Positions 1 through 8,842 are shown, counted from the stretch's first letter. The stretch: DNA of 64,000 nt from CAVQAH01 sp963784195 (GCA_963784195.1 CAWARA010000032.1:248001-312000); one strand, 5' to 3'. Program-made: numbers and translations. The notes: generated from the letters alone by a model not told the origin.

Positions 1-1541
1 ATCGCCAATCTTCTGCTCGCGCGCGCATCAGGGCGCGGCCGCGAGATCGCGGTCCGCATGGCGCTTGGCGCGATGCGCGGACGGGTCGTTCGCCAGCTGC
101 TGACCGAGAGCATCCTGCTGGCCTCGTTGGGCGGTGCACTCGGAGTGATGCTGGGCGTCTGGGGCGTTACCGCCCTCATCGCGCTGGCCCCTGACGGGGC
201 GCCGCGACTGAACGAGGTCGGCCTCGACGGCACCGTGCTCGCCTTCGCCGCGGGATTGACGCTGGTGACCGGCGTGATCTTCGGCCTGGTTCCGGCACTT
301 CAGGTGTCGCGCCCGGAGTTGACACCTGCGCTGCGCGAAGGTGGGCGCGGCAGCGCGGGACCCGCAGGTCAGCGTGCCCGGCGATCGTTGATCGTCGCGG
401 AAGTGGCGCTGGCCCTCGTGCTCCTGGTTGGAAGCGGCCTGTTCCTCCGCACCTTCCTGCGATTGCAGTCGGTGGATCTCGGTTTCAACCCCGAGAACGT
501 GCTCGCAGGCGCCATCGTGCCGCCGCAGGTGAAATACAGCTCCGCCGCCGAGCGTCTCGCGCTGTACGACCGTCTGCTCGATCGCGCTGCAGCGATTCCA
601 GGGTTGAAGTCCGCTGCGCTCGCGTCGGTGCTTCCGCTCGGCGGCGACAGCGACATGACGATTTTCATCGAGGGGCAACCGCCGCCACGCTCGTCGAGCG
701 AGTCGCCGGCGATCTGGTATCGGCTCGTGAGCGCCGGCTATCTGCAAACGATGGAAATCTCCGTGCTCGCCGGGCGCATGTTCACGCAAGGCGAGAAAGC
801 GCCGGTCCTGGTGATGAACGAAAGCGCCGCGAAGCGCTTCTGGCCAGGACAGTCGGCCATTGGCAAGCGCGTCAGGTTCGACATGGACGATCAGGCGCCG
901 TGGTTCACCGTGATCGGCGTCGCCGAAGACGTCAAGATGCGCGGCGCCCGCGGCGAACCGCGGTCGGAGGCGTACATCCCGGTACTGGCAACTCCCGGAA
1001 CCGGGAATGAACGTGGTGCTCAAATCCATCGGCGATCCGAACGCGCTTGCCGGTTCGCTGCGACAGGCGGTGCGCGACGTCGATCCCGACATGCCGGTGT
1101 CCACGCTGATGTCGATGAGCCAGGTCGTCTCCGATTCGATCGACGAGCCACGCTTCCTGGCGTTCCTCGTGTCGGTCTTCGCGGCGCTCGCGCTGATGCT
1201 GTCGGCCATCGGCATTTACGGGGTCATGGCTGTACGCCGTGTCGCAGCGAACGCCCGAGATCGGCGTGCGTATGGCGCTCGGCGCCGGCCGCAGCGAGGT
1301 CTTCGGCCTCATCGTCCGCGAAGGCCTGAAGCTCACCGGCCTCGGGATCGCGCTCGGCCTCGTCGCATCCTACGCGCTCGCCCGCAGCATCAGCTCGCTG
1401 CTGTTCGGCGTGGCTGCCTCGGATCCGATGACATTCGTGGTGACCACCTCGATCCTCCTCGCCGTCGCCACCCTGGCCAGCATCGTCCCGGCACATCGGG
1501 CAACGCGGGTGGATCCGATTGTGGCGCTTCGATCTGAATAA
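1..1541 (+). CDS. ABC transporter permease, MacB/ADOP type, 5'-truncated and frameshifted
   Basis: This is the C-terminal part of a large MacB/FtsX-type permease that works with an ATPase to move substrates or signals across the inner membrane. The window opens inside the gene at the conserved stretch NLLLARASGRGREIAVRMAL. Membrane helices, a periplasmic MacB-like domain (about 480-1090) and the closing motif QRTPEIGVRMALGAGRSEV follow. The protein is spread over three frames. An extra G near 981 separates YIP from YWQLPEPGMNVV, and another near 1232 separates GVMA from YAVSQRTPEIG. Undoing both gives a continuous family-like protein ending at the TAA of 1539-1541. I infer indel errors, though a decayed gene is possible. 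The downstream ATPase gene is the obvious partner. Confidence 0.85.
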
Positions 1542-1543
1542 TT

Positions 1544-1637
1544 GCCGTGGTCCGTGGTCCGTGGTTCGTGTCTCACCGGACGATTCGGCGAACGGAGCCG
1601 GGGGGCGAGACACGAGCTACGGTCCACGGACCACGGC
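1544..1637. repeat. Paired inverted word array (CCGTGGT family)
   Basis: The left arm (1544-1574) is built from the word CCGTGGT and the right arm (1607-1637) from its reverse complement. About 27 of 31 positions pair, around a roughly 32-nt loop. It lies between the permease stop and the ATPase start, 3' of a gene like most such arrays here. The same word recurs near 2.5, 31.5 and 51.1 kb. Confidence 0.8.
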
Positions 1638-1722
1638 GAGGGAAGGTATAATCAGAAACTCGTCGCCCGGGCGAGCCCCGATGCTCCGGAACCAGAAAGG
1701 CTTAGGAAAGGTATAGTTCCCC

Positions 1723-2466
1723 ATGGCGTTTTTCTCACGATCCAGCCAGCCTGCGCCGCAGGTCGATCTGCCACCGGATGCGGCGCTCGCCCCGAACGCG
1801 TTGATCGCGCTCCGCAACATCGAAAAGTCCTACGCGCACGGCACGAGCCGGACCTACGTGCTGAGGCGCATCAACGTGGACGTGAAGGAGGGCGAGTTCA
1901 TCTCGATCATGGGGCCCTCGGGGGCCGGCAAGTCGACGCTCCTGCACATCATCGGGATGCACGACAGCGCCTGGACGGGTGAGTACTATTTCCTCGATCA
2001 GCCGGTGCACAAGCTCGCAGCGAAAGAACGGGCGCGCCTGCACAAGCAGTACATCGGGTTCGTCTTTCAGAGCTATCACCTGCTGGATCACCTGACGGTT
2101 TACGAGAACCTCGACATCCCGCTTTCCTATCGCGACATCAAGAAGTCCGAGCGCGAGAGCATGGTCTGCGACATCCTCGACAAGTTCGCGATCGTCGGGA
2201 AGAAGGACCTCTATCCGAACCAGCTCTCGGGCGGCCAGCAGCAGCTGGTTGCCGTCGCCCGCGCCGTGATCTCGAATCCGAAACTCATCCTGGCAGATGA
2301 GCCGACAGGCAACCTGCACACCAGCCAGGGCAAGGAAATCATGGAGCTGTTCAGGAAGCTCAACGAGGCGGGAACGACGATCATTCAGGTCACGCACTCG
2401 GAGACGAATGCATCGTACGGGAGCCGCATCGTTCAGTTGAGGGATGGCTGGGTGGTGGAAGAGTGA
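1723..2466 (+). CDS. ABC transporter ATP-binding protein (MacB/LolD type)
   Basis: A 247-residue ATPase that would power the upstream MacB-like permease at the inner membrane. Visible motifs in order are Walker A GPSGAGKST (about residue 65), a Q-loop in GFVFQSYHLLDHLTVYENL, the signature LSGGQQQLVAVARA (about 168) and Walker B LILADEPTGN. The switch histidine follows in QVTHSE. The signature LSGGQQQ has Q where most family members have R (LSGGQQQR), a small departure. The ATG at 1723 has a purine-rich AGGAAAGG about 11 bases upstream. The gene is preceded by one paired word array and followed by another that encloses a terminator. Confidence 0.93.
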   Translation: MAFFSRSSQPAPQVDLPPDAALAPNALIALRNIEKSYAHGTSRTYVLRRINVDVKEGEFISIMGPSGAGKSTLLHIIGMHDSAWTGEYYFLDQPVHKLAAKERARLHKQYIGFVFQSYHLLDHLTVYENLDIPLSYRDIKKSERESMVCDILDKFAIVGKKDLYPNQLSGGQQQLVAVARAVISNPKLILADEPTGNLHTSQGKEIMELFRKLNEAGTTIIQVTHSETNASYGSRIVQLRDGWVVEE

Positions 2467-2467
2467 A

Positions 2468-2598
2468 CCGTGGTCCGTGGTCCGTGGTCCGTAGGTCGCA
2501 ACGGACAACAAGAAAAGGTCGGCAGGCGCAAGCCTCGAACCGACCTTTTTCGTTTTCGAGCTACGGACCACGAACTACGAATTACGAACTACGGCACG
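2468..2598. repeat. Paired inverted word array enclosing a terminator
   Basis: The left array (about 2468-2497) repeats CCGTGGT. The right array (about 2560-2598) carries the complementary family (CTACGGACCACGAACTACG). Between them is a conventional intrinsic terminator. The site separates two convergent genes. Confidence 0.8.
2513..2555. terminator. Bidirectional intrinsic terminator
   Basis: A 10-bp stem (AAAAGGTCGG at 2513-2522, complement at 2540-2549) with an inner AGGC/GCCT helix is followed by a T run and then CGTTTT. The mirrored A run makes it usable on the minus strand too, which fits the convergent ATPase and RNA-binding protein genes. Confidence 0.8.
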
Positions 2599-2607
2599 CG
2601 AGGACTT

Positions 2608-2964
2608 CTACCAGCGAGGTTCTTTCCTGCGGCCACCCGAGAAATCGCCGTCGTCGTAACTCCGTCCGCCGCCACCGCGGCCGCGGCCGCCGCCGCCACC
2701 GCCGAATCCGCCTTCTGGCTTCGGACGGGCCTCGTTCACCACGAGCGCTCGGCCTTCCATCTTGTACTCGTGGAACTCGGTGATCGCCTTCTGCGCATCA
2801 TCGTCGCCGGCCATTTCCACGAACGCGAACCCGCGTGCCCGGCCGGTCGCCATGTCGCGCATCACGCGGACGTTGTCCACCTTGCCTGCGCGACTGAACA
2901 GCTCCGTGAGCTGATCCTCCGTTGCGGAGTACGGAAGATTGCCGACGTAGAGTCTCCTGCCCAT
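2608..2964 (-). CDS. RNA-binding protein, single RRM domain with Gly-rich tail
   Basis: A 118-residue bacterial RRM protein, expected to bind single-stranded RNA in the cytoplasm, perhaps as a cold-shock-like chaperone. RNP2 is RLYVGNLPY near the N-terminus and RNP1 is GRARGFAFVEM near residue 42. The C-terminal 30 residues are a Gly/Arg/Asp-rich tail (GGGGGGRGRGGGGRSYDDG), common in this family. The frame stays open further upstream. I chose the ATG at 2964 because the protein then begins directly at the RRM (MGRRLYVGN), with GGTAGGTGACAGG just before it. An ATG at 2979 is possible. The 3' end faces the terminator/array at 2.5 kb. Confidence 0.88.
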   Translation of the reverse strand: MGRRLYVGNLPYSATEDQLTELFSRAGKVDNVRVMRDMATGRARGFAFVEMAGDDDAQKAITEFHEYKMEGRALVVNEARPKPEGGFGGGGGGRGRGGGGRSYDDGDFSGGRRKEPRW

Positions 2965-3202
2965 CCTGTCACCTACCATGAACGCGCGGACGTTGCTTGA
3001 ATCAACAAGCGCAGCGCTCCCCGCGCGTGAGCGGCGCACCGTCTGGAAAGCTCTCGAGAATTGCTGTGCGAGGGAATGGCTACCGGCGCAGGCAAGGGAG
3101 GGCTCCCACTTCGGGGCGAGTATAGCAGAATGCATGCCGACGACCGGGCCGGCCCAGCGGGCGTACTTTACCCACGGAACTGCCGCGGCTACAGTGGAAG
3201 AG

Positions 3203-4090
3203 ATGGCTTGCCGACAGTATCGACATCAGAGATTCAGGACGTACATTCTGACGTGCCCTGTCACAATTCTGTTGGCCTTATGTACAGTCGCGTGTTCCAG
3301 AAGCCGCGAGTTCGAGCTGCGTGGCCAGGTGCTGGCCGTCAATGCGGCGCGCCAGGAAATCACCGTCAAACATGAAGACATTCGTGGCTTCATGCCGGCG
3401 ATGACGATGCCGTTCCGTGTGGAGAATGCGGGGGAGATCGAAGGGCGGCGGCCGGGCGAGCTCGTCAGGGCCACGCTCGTCGTCGAGACCAACGACGCCT
3501 ACCTCAAGAATGTGGAGCGGACCGGCGAGGCCCCACTCACCTCGCCCTACCTGCCGCCGTCATCGGCGGTACTCCTCGAGCCTGGCGAGGCGGTGGCCGA
3601 ACTGGCGTTCATCGATCAGCGTGGCCAGTCCCACCGCCTGTCGGAATTCCGCGGAAGGATCCTCGCCGTCACATTCATATACACACGCTGTCCAATCCCC
3701 GACTTCTGTCCGCTGATGGATCGGCACTTCGCGTCCGTACAGCAAACGCTTGCCGCTGATGACGGATTGCGAATCAAGGTCCACCTGCTGTCGGTCAGCT
3801 TCGATCCGGAGTTCGACAGCCCTCCGGTACTTGCGAAGCACGCGGCCCGTGCGGGCGCGGATCCCTCGACGTGGAGCTTCGTCACCGGGGATCGCGAGGA
3901 TGTCGATACGTTTGCGGCACAGTTCGGCGTGTCGGTGATGCGAGGTGACGCGAGCGCGCAGGAAATCCTGCACAACCTGCGCACCGCGATCATCGACGAA
4001 CGTGGACGCCTGGTGAAGGTTTTCACAGGCAACGACTGGCAACCTTCGCAGCTGGTGGCGGAGCTGAGGGCGACTCGTGATCGCGGGTGA
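3203..4090 (+). CDS. CusF-SCO1 fusion lipoprotein, copper chaperone
   Basis: A membrane-anchored lipoprotein of about 295 residues, expected to handle periplasmic copper, for example for CuA-site assembly of a terminal oxidase. It starts with a signal ending in the lipobox TVAC. A CusF-like domain follows, with the copper motif HEDIRGFMPAMTMPF, then a SCO1/SenC thioredoxin-fold domain. The SCO cysteine motif is TRCPIPDFCPLMD, a C-x5-C spacing instead of the usual C-x3-C. The distal ligand histidine is in ILHNLRTAIID. The ATG at 3203 is preceded by GGAAGAG. The stop overlaps the next gene's GTG start by 14 bases, so the two are probably co-translated. Family membership is clear; oxidase maturation is inference. 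Confidence 0.9.
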   Translation: MACRQYRHQRFRTYILTCPVTILLALCTVACSRSREFELRGQVLAVNAARQEITVKHEDIRGFMPAMTMPFRVENAGEIEGRRPGELVRATLVVETNDAYLKNVERTGEAPLTSPYLPPSSAVLLEPGEAVAELAFIDQRGQSHRLSEFRGRILAVTFIYTRCPIPDFCPLMDRHFASVQQTLAADDGLRIKVHLLSVSFDPEFDSPPVLAKHAARAGADPSTWSFVTGDREDVDTFAAQFGVSVMRGDASAQEILHNLRTAIIDERGRLVKVFTGNDWQPSQLVAELRATRDRG

Positions 4091-4754
4091 CGCCCCGCCA
4101 CTTACCGCGTTCACCAAAGCCGAACGCCGCCTCATTCAGCGCCTCCGCACGCCGGCGTCGGTGCAGGCCTGGCTGAACGCGTTGCCCTACAACAACGAGC
4201 CGCCGCCTGCGGGCGCGACGCTGCGAAGCTTCCGCGGCGTGGTCGCGACAGGGCGGGCGCACTGTCTCGAGGCGGCGATCTCCGCTGCCGTGATACTGGA
4301 GCAACACGGTTTTCCGCCGCTCGTCCTGAGCTTCGAGTCCATTGACGAGCTCGATCACGTGATCTTCGTCTACCGCCATCGCGGCCGCTGGGGCTCGATC
4401 GCCCGCTCGCGCGATCCAGGGCTGCACGGCCGGTTACCGGTGTTCGCGACGCCGCGCGCGCTCGCGCTCAGTTACGTCGAGCCATACGTCGACTTCACCG
4501 GGCGCGTGACCGGCTACGCGGTCGTCGACCTGCGGATCATGGGAAACTACGACTGGCGGTTGTCCGAACAGAACGTATGGAAGCTCGAGCGCGTGCTGCT
4601 CGACTATCCGCACCGATCGATTCGATCGTCTGACCGGCGCATCGACGCGCTGCGGCGGAAGTACTTCAAGTTCCGGCGCGAGAACCCGGGACGGAAGCCT
4701 GTCTACTATCGCGGGCGCGAGCGTTGGACGCCGTTGCCGAAGGACCATCTGTAG
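4077..4754 (+). CDS. Conserved protein, transglutaminase-like fold
   Basis: A 225-residue protein I cannot name firmly. The order GRAHCLEAAISAAVILEQHG, then DHVIFVYRHRGRWG, then SRDPGLHG resembles the Cys-His-Asp layout of transglutaminase-like cysteine enzymes (Cys near residue 62, His near 93). The C-terminal 50 residues are very basic (SSDRRIDALRRKYFKFRREN), suggesting nucleic-acid or membrane-surface contact. No signal peptide is seen. The GTG start lies inside the SCO gene, so translation is probably coupled. The function is unknown and the fold assignment is inference. Confidence 0.75.
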   Translation: MIAGDAPPLTAFTKAERRLIQRLRTPASVQAWLNALPYNNEPPPAGATLRSFRGVVATGRAHCLEAAISAAVILEQHGFPPLVLSFESIDELDHVIFVYRHRGRWGSIARSRDPGLHGRLPVFATPRALALSYVEPYVDFTGRVTGYAVVDLRIMGNYDWRLSEQNVWKLERVLLDYPHRSIRSSDRRIDALRRKYFKFRRENPGRKPVYYRGRERWTPLPKDHL

Positions 4755-4765
4755 GGTATCCACAT

Positions 4766-5071
4766 ATGAGCGATGAAGAGACCCCCGAGAGCCTTCCCGG
4801 CCCCGCGCCAGAACCTGACGTCGAGCTCGTGCGAGTACTCTCAGCCGGCGATGCAGGCCTGATCGCGATTGCCCGTTCGCTCCTCGAAGCCGAAGGCATT
4901 CAGTTTCTGCTCAAGGGGGACGGATTGCAGGACCTGTTCGGCATGGGACGCATCACCGAGTACAGCTATGTCGTGGGACCAGCCGAATTCTGGGTCAGGG
5001 CCGATGATGCGAGGCGTGCGTCCGAACTGCTGGCGGATCTGAAGGCTGAGGGCCCGGAGCAGCCGCGTTGA
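4766..5071 (+). CDS. DUF2007-like small protein
   Basis: A 101-residue cytosolic protein. It contains VELVRVLSAGDAGLIAIARS, SLLEAEGIQFLLKGDGLQDLF and a closing FWVRADDARRASELLADL, the pattern of DUF2007 (putative signal-transducing) proteins. The start is the ATG at 4766, 11 bases after the preceding stop. The frame is also open upstream, but that part overlaps the previous gene. It probably shares the SCO1 operon. Its role is not known. Confidence 0.78.
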   Translation: MSDEETPESLPGPAPEPDVELVRVLSAGDAGLIAIARSLLEAEGIQFLLKGDGLQDLFGMGRITEYSYVVGPAEFWVRADDARRASELLADLKAEGPEQPR

Positions 5072-5812
5072 TCCGGCCGCTGAACACGACCGATGCTGTT
5101 GATGTTCTCCAACAAGGATCGTAGCGATCGTCTCTGCTGCCGCCCGCGTGACGCCGGTCCTGACTCCGGCCGACGACCGCCGACTCCGCACGCCGGGAAC
5201 GCGCCCTCCGCTCTGGCCGCGTCCGCTCCCGCGGCGACTAAGGGATGCGTCAGGGCGACATCCGACAGGCGCACTGATGCGACTGGGGTTTTCAGTGCGA
5301 CACGGATCACAGGCTGGGAAGTCGCCGCGAGGAATCGCTACGGGCTGCGTTCCTCGCTTCGCAGTGCGTCGGCGTGCTCCTCGACGGCGGTCGTCGGCCG
5401 AAGCCAGGCCCGTCGTCACACCGGCGGCACTGTCCTGTGCCAATCGACTCAGACGTCTCCACTCATTGGGCGGGCTGCCGGTCACGCAGTGCCGGCCTTG
5501 GCCGGCCGAGGCCCTCTGGAGCGAGGCACGCGCTGCGCCCGCACAGATGCACGGGCGCGGGAAAACGGGCGGAGCGATTCCGCGCGGCGAGTTCCTGGCG
5601 TGTGATCCGTGGTGTCCTGATGACCCCCGCCGCATCTGTGCGCCTGGCATGTGTCGCCCACGCGCATCCGTACTCGCCGCGGGAGCGAGCGCAGCGAGAG
5701 TTCGAGCGGAGAGCGTTTTCCGGCTCGCGGAAGCGGGCCTCGGCCGGACAAGGCCGGCGCTGCGTCGGCAGCCTCACAGTCGATCGGCCGAGATCTCTTG
5801 ACCTAGCGATGC
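5072..5812. repeat. Gene-free spacer with two nested imperfect inverted repeats
   Basis: I see no credible gene in this 740-base stretch. The ORFs that cross it translate the repeats and lack family features. Bases 5213-5342 and 5570-5700 are inverted copies about 130 bp long, roughly 80% alike by eye; both contain TGTGATCCGTG and CGCCGCGGGAGCG. A second inverted pair lies at 5474-5514 and 5735-5773, with core GGCCTCGGCCGG and AAGGCCGGC. The whole could fold into a large branched structure. It lies between the plus-strand DUF2007 gene and a minus-strand gene. Confidence 0.65.
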
Positions 5813-6112
5813 TCAGTCCAGATCGAAATCCCTCGTCGGCTTCGTGATCGGTTCCTTGTTCGCCTGCTTCAGCGCTTCCTCGAAGCGTTTCGACAGCGCG
5901 TCACCCCGGGTTCGCTCGGCGTTGACCGACTGCTGGAAGAGCGCTTCACGGCGCGCGGCCTCTTCGGCGAGGATGCGCTGCGCGTCGGAGAGCTCGGGTC
6001 GATCGCCGCGAACCGGTTCTTCGTGGCGGACGATCCGCCGCAGGTTGGTATCGATCACGAGCGTCGCCTGGCAGCAGGGGCAGATGGTCTCGAATTCGGA
6101 CGTGAGTTTCAT
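5813..6112 (-). CDS. Small zinc-ribbon-like protein with coiled-coil tail
   Basis: A 99-residue cytosolic protein. Near the N-terminus it has one CPCC motif (ETICPCCQATLVID), like half a zinc ribbon. A long charged helix (LSDAQRILAEEAARREALF and onward) is probably a coiled coil. The ATG at 6112 is preceded by GAGGGAGAG, a strong ribosome binding site. The longer open frame upstream lies over the lipoprotein gene and is a shadow. I do not recognise a named family; metal binding is inferred from the cysteines. Confidence 0.75.
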   Translation of the reverse strand: MKLTSEFETICPCCQATLVIDTNLRRIVRHEEPVRGDRPELSDAQRILAEEAARREALFQQSVNAERTRGDALSKRFEEALKQANKEPITKPTRDFDLD

Positions 6113-6144
6113 GGCTCTCCCTCGCTTTCGGGTACGACGGTTCG

Positions 6145-6498
6145 CTACTGGAACCTGATCCCCGGTTGCCATTCGAGCTTGACCGGTTGTCCGGCGGCGT
6201 CTGTGGCGGTGACCTCGATCTTGCGCACGCTCATACGGCCGCGATCGAAGCGCTGGCCGAATCCGGTGACGAACTGCGACAGCGGCGCGTTCATGCGCCC
6301 GCCGGCGGCGAGCGATGAGCCGCCTCCGACGAAATAGTCGTTGATCGTGATTCTGACGTCGCGCCACGCTTTCGACGACTGGTTCTCGAGCGTGATCATG
6401 CCTTCCTGAACGACGATCGGATCGCGCCGCGGCGAGCACGCTGCCGCGCATGCGATCAGCAGCGCGACAAGGAACGCTCGGCCTGCAGCCGTAATCAT
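6145..6498 (-). CDS. Hypothetical lipoprotein
   Basis: A 117-residue protein with a signal peptide (MITAAGRAFLVALLIACAAA) and lipobox AAAC. The mature part looks like a small beta-sandwich (EGMITLENQSSKAWRDVRI, INDYFVGG, KIEVTATDAAGQPVKLEW). It should sit in the periplasm, anchored to a membrane. It lies 33 bases upstream of the zinc-ribbon protein in the same direction, so the two are probably one operon. It is divergent from the cardiolipin synthase gene with only 22 bases between starts. The function is unknown. Confidence 0.78.
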   Translation of the reverse strand: MITAAGRAFLVALLIACAAACSPRRDPIVVQEGMITLENQSSKAWRDVRITINDYFVGGGSSLAAGGRMNAPLSQFVTGFGQRFDRGRMSVRKIEVTATDAAGQPVKLEWQPGIRFQ

Positions 6499-6520
6499 CG
6501 GTCTATGATAGCTCCAACTG

Positions 6521-7774
6521 ATGCTGTGGCTTTCCATCGCCGGCGCCCTGTTCCTCGTGTGGCTCGTTCTGGTCTTTCTCTTCACGCCGGCCATCAACTA
6601 TCACCTGAGTCGACGGACGTCCGTCCATCAGGACGATTTTCTCTACACCATTCAGTCGACCTGCCAGGCTGCCCTGCACCAGGGCAACCGCGTGACCGTG
6701 CTCACCAACGGCGCCCAGTTCTACCCCGCGATGATCGAGGCCATCCGCTGTGCGTCGACCTCGATCAACATGGAGTGCTACATCTTCCAGCCGGGGCAGA
6801 TCGCCGACGCGTTCATCGAGGCGCTGTCGGATCGCGCGCGGGCTGGCGTCAACGTGACGATGGTCGTCGATGCGATCGGCAGCTTCAACCTCTGGGGCCG
6901 TCCGGTCAAGCGCCTGCGTGAGGCCGGCTGCCGCATCGAGTCCTATCAGCGCGTGCGCTGGTATTCGCTCGCGAGACTGAACAATCGGACCCACCGCGAG
7001 CTGCTGATCGTGGACGGCCGGGTCGCCTTCACCGGCGGCGCCGGCATTGCCGACTGGTGGGCCGTGCCGCAGGGCCGCAAGAAACCGTGGCGGGACACGA
7101 TGGCGCGCATCGAAGGGCCCATCGTGGCCGCGCTGCAGGGCGTCGCGGCGGAGAACTGGCTCGAATGTTGCGGAGAGATCCTGACGGGGCCGGAGTACTT
7201 TCCCGATCTCGACGTTATCGGGCACACGACCGCCTTCGTCGTCAAGAGCTCGCCGTCGGATCGGGCGACGGCTTCGCGTGTCACGTTTCAGCTGCTGATG
7301 GAGGGCGCCGATCACGACCTGCGCATTGCAACACCATACTTTCTTCCCGATCGAGCACTCCGCCGCGCGCTGATGCAGATCGCTCGACGCGGCGTGAAGG
7401 TGTCGGTGATCGTGCCGGGCCGCGCGACGGATCAGAAATGGGTCAGGCTGGCGAGCCGCAGAATGTGGGGCGAGCTCCTCGAGGCAGGAGTTCACATCTA
7501 TGAATATCGCAAGGCGATGACGCACGCGAAGGTGCTTCTGGTGGACGGCATCTGGTCGATGATCGGAACGACGAACATCGACAATCGTTCCTTCGAACAC
7601 AACGACGAGGTCAACGTCGCGATGCTCGACCGCGGTGTTGCGGCGCGACTGATGGACGATTACGAGCGCGACATCGCCGACAGCGACGAGGTGACGCTCG
7701 CGCGCTGGCGCCGGCGACCGCTGTGGGAAAAAGTCGCCGGACCCTTCATCTGGATCCTGGAGCGCCAGCAGTGA
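6521..7774 (+). CDS. Phospholipase D-family cardiolipin synthase, ClsB-like
   Basis: A 417-residue enzyme with an N-terminal membrane helix (MLWLSIAGALFLVWLVLVFL) and two phospholipase D domains. It is expected to condense phosphatidylglycerol units, or related lipids, into cardiolipin at the inner membrane. The second HKD motif is canonical (HAKVLLVDG...GTTNIDNRS). The first reads HRELLIVDGRVAFTGG, so the usual lysine is a glutamate. The GTG start of the next gene overlaps its stop (GTGA), as in cls operons that carry an EEP-family gene. The family is clear; the exact lipid substrate is not. Confidence 0.88.
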   Translation: MLWLSIAGALFLVWLVLVFLFTPAINYHLSRRTSVHQDDFLYTIQSTCQAALHQGNRVTVLTNGAQFYPAMIEAIRCASTSINMECYIFQPGQIADAFIEALSDRARAGVNVTMVVDAIGSFNLWGRPVKRLREAGCRIESYQRVRWYSLARLNNRTHRELLIVDGRVAFTGGAGIADWWAVPQGRKKPWRDTMARIEGPIVAALQGVAAENWLECCGEILTGPEYFPDLDVIGHTTAFVVKSSPSDRATASRVTFQLLMEGADHDLRIATPYFLPDRALRRALMQIARRGVKVSVIVPGRATDQKWVRLASRRMWGELLEAGVHIYEYRKAMTHAKVLLVDGIWSMIGTTNIDNRSFEHNDEVNVAMLDRGVAARLMDDYERDIADSDEVTLARWRRRPLWEKVAGPFIWILERQQ

Positions 7775-8512
7775 TCGACGCTCGCGCGGGCCGCCATGTC
7801 GATCTGCGGGTTGCGACCTACAACATTCACCGCTGCCGGGGAATGGATCGCCGGGTCATTCCCTCGAGAATCACGGAGGTCCTGCGAGACATCGATGCGG
7901 ATGTCGTCGCGATGCAGGAAGTGATTGGCGCCGGGCCGTCAGGGCAGGATCAAGCCGAAGAGATCGGCGCCGCGCTCGGCATGGGCTGGGTGATGGCGTC
8001 CGTCCGTCATCTGCGCAAGCACCACTTCGGCAACGTCGTCATGAGCCGGTTCCCGATCGTGCATCACAGCCAGTACCGACCTCTCGTGGCGGACGTGCGA
8101 GGCGCGCGCGTGTCAGCGGGCCGACCTCGAACTTGGAGGCGGCCGTCGGCTGCACGTCTACAACGTGCATCTGGGCACCGCCGTGCTCGAACGGCGCTAT
8201 CAAGCCACGCGTCTCGCGTCGTACGTCCACGACCGGCGGGTTGAAGGTCCGAAAGTGATTCTCGGGGACTTCAACGAATGGATGCGCGGCCTCGCCACCC
8301 GCACGCTCAGCTCATTGTTCGAGAGCGTCGATCTCCGCACGCACCTGCGCCGCCGCAAGACCTATCCCGGGATCTTCCCTGTGCTCCACCTGGATCACAT
8401 TTATTACGAGGGCCTGGTCGAGGTCCGCAGCGTCGAGCTCCCGCGCAATCGCAAGGCACTGATGGCTTCGGATCACCTGCCGCTCGTCGCCAATCTGCGC
8501 GTTACTTTCTGA
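7771..8512 (+). CDS. Endonuclease/exonuclease/phosphatase family protein, frameshifted
   Basis: An EEP-superfamily hydrolase of about 245 residues, a metal-dependent phosphodiesterase fold. Family motifs are ATYNIHRCRG, the catalytic Glu in VAMQEVIG, KHHFGNVVMSRFPI, LHVYNVHLGT, VILGDFNEW and the closing SDHLPLVANL. The reading frame changes near 8095. The first frame runs to YRPLVADVR and the second resumes at ARACQRADLELGGGRRLHVYNV, consistent with one extra base. The GTG start overlaps the cardiolipin synthase stop, so the genes are translationally coupled and a role in phospholipid metabolism is likely but unproven. Confidence 0.83.
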
Positions 8513-8514
8513 GC

Positions 8515-8842
8515 TGACGGAGGGGACGGAGGACACGGAACAGGCTTCAACTCAGAGACTCGGAGGAACGGAGGCGGGTGTGCTTGGGGTCAGTCACCTG
8601 TCAGCGAGCCGATGCCGGCCCGGCCATCGGCCGGGCCGAGCGATCACTCGCCACCCCGCGGACGCAAGCTGCGGTCGATGCGGGAGCAGCTTGCGTCCGC
8701 GGGGTGGCGAGTGATCGCCCGCCGCGTTCGCGGCGGCATCGGCGACCCGGCGACACCAGGCCCACCACTCCGATCCATTCCGTCTCCGTTCCTCCGCGTC
8801 TCCGAGTTGAAGCTCGTTCCGTGTCCTCCGTCCCCTCCGTCA
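8515..8842. repeat. Composite cloverleaf element, copy 1
   Basis: Outer inverted arrays of a GGACGGAGG-type word lie at about 8515-8573 and 8783-8842. They also carry the phrase CTTCAACTC and its complement. The core (8608-8743) can form four helices. The base stem is GCCGATGCCG (8608-8617) with 8734-8743. A GGCCCGGCC-ATC-GGCCGGGCC hairpin lies at 8617-8637. A perfect 33-bp stem (8640-8672 with 8686-8718) closes a 13-nt loop. A CCGCCGCG-TT-CGCGGCGG hairpin lies at 8719-8736. It follows the EEP gene and precedes the TonB-receptor promoter. Related copies lie at 22.1 and 33.3 kb. Confidence 0.85.

Noticed and set aside
1735..2571. Long open frame antisense to the ABC ATPase gene
   Set aside because: It has no family features and lies on a well-supported gene; high GC makes such shadow frames common.
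4841..5801. Open frames of over 200 residues on both strands in the 5.1-5.8 kb gap
   Set aside because: They are Arg/Pro-rich translations of the inverted repeats, with no domains and no good ribosome binding sites.
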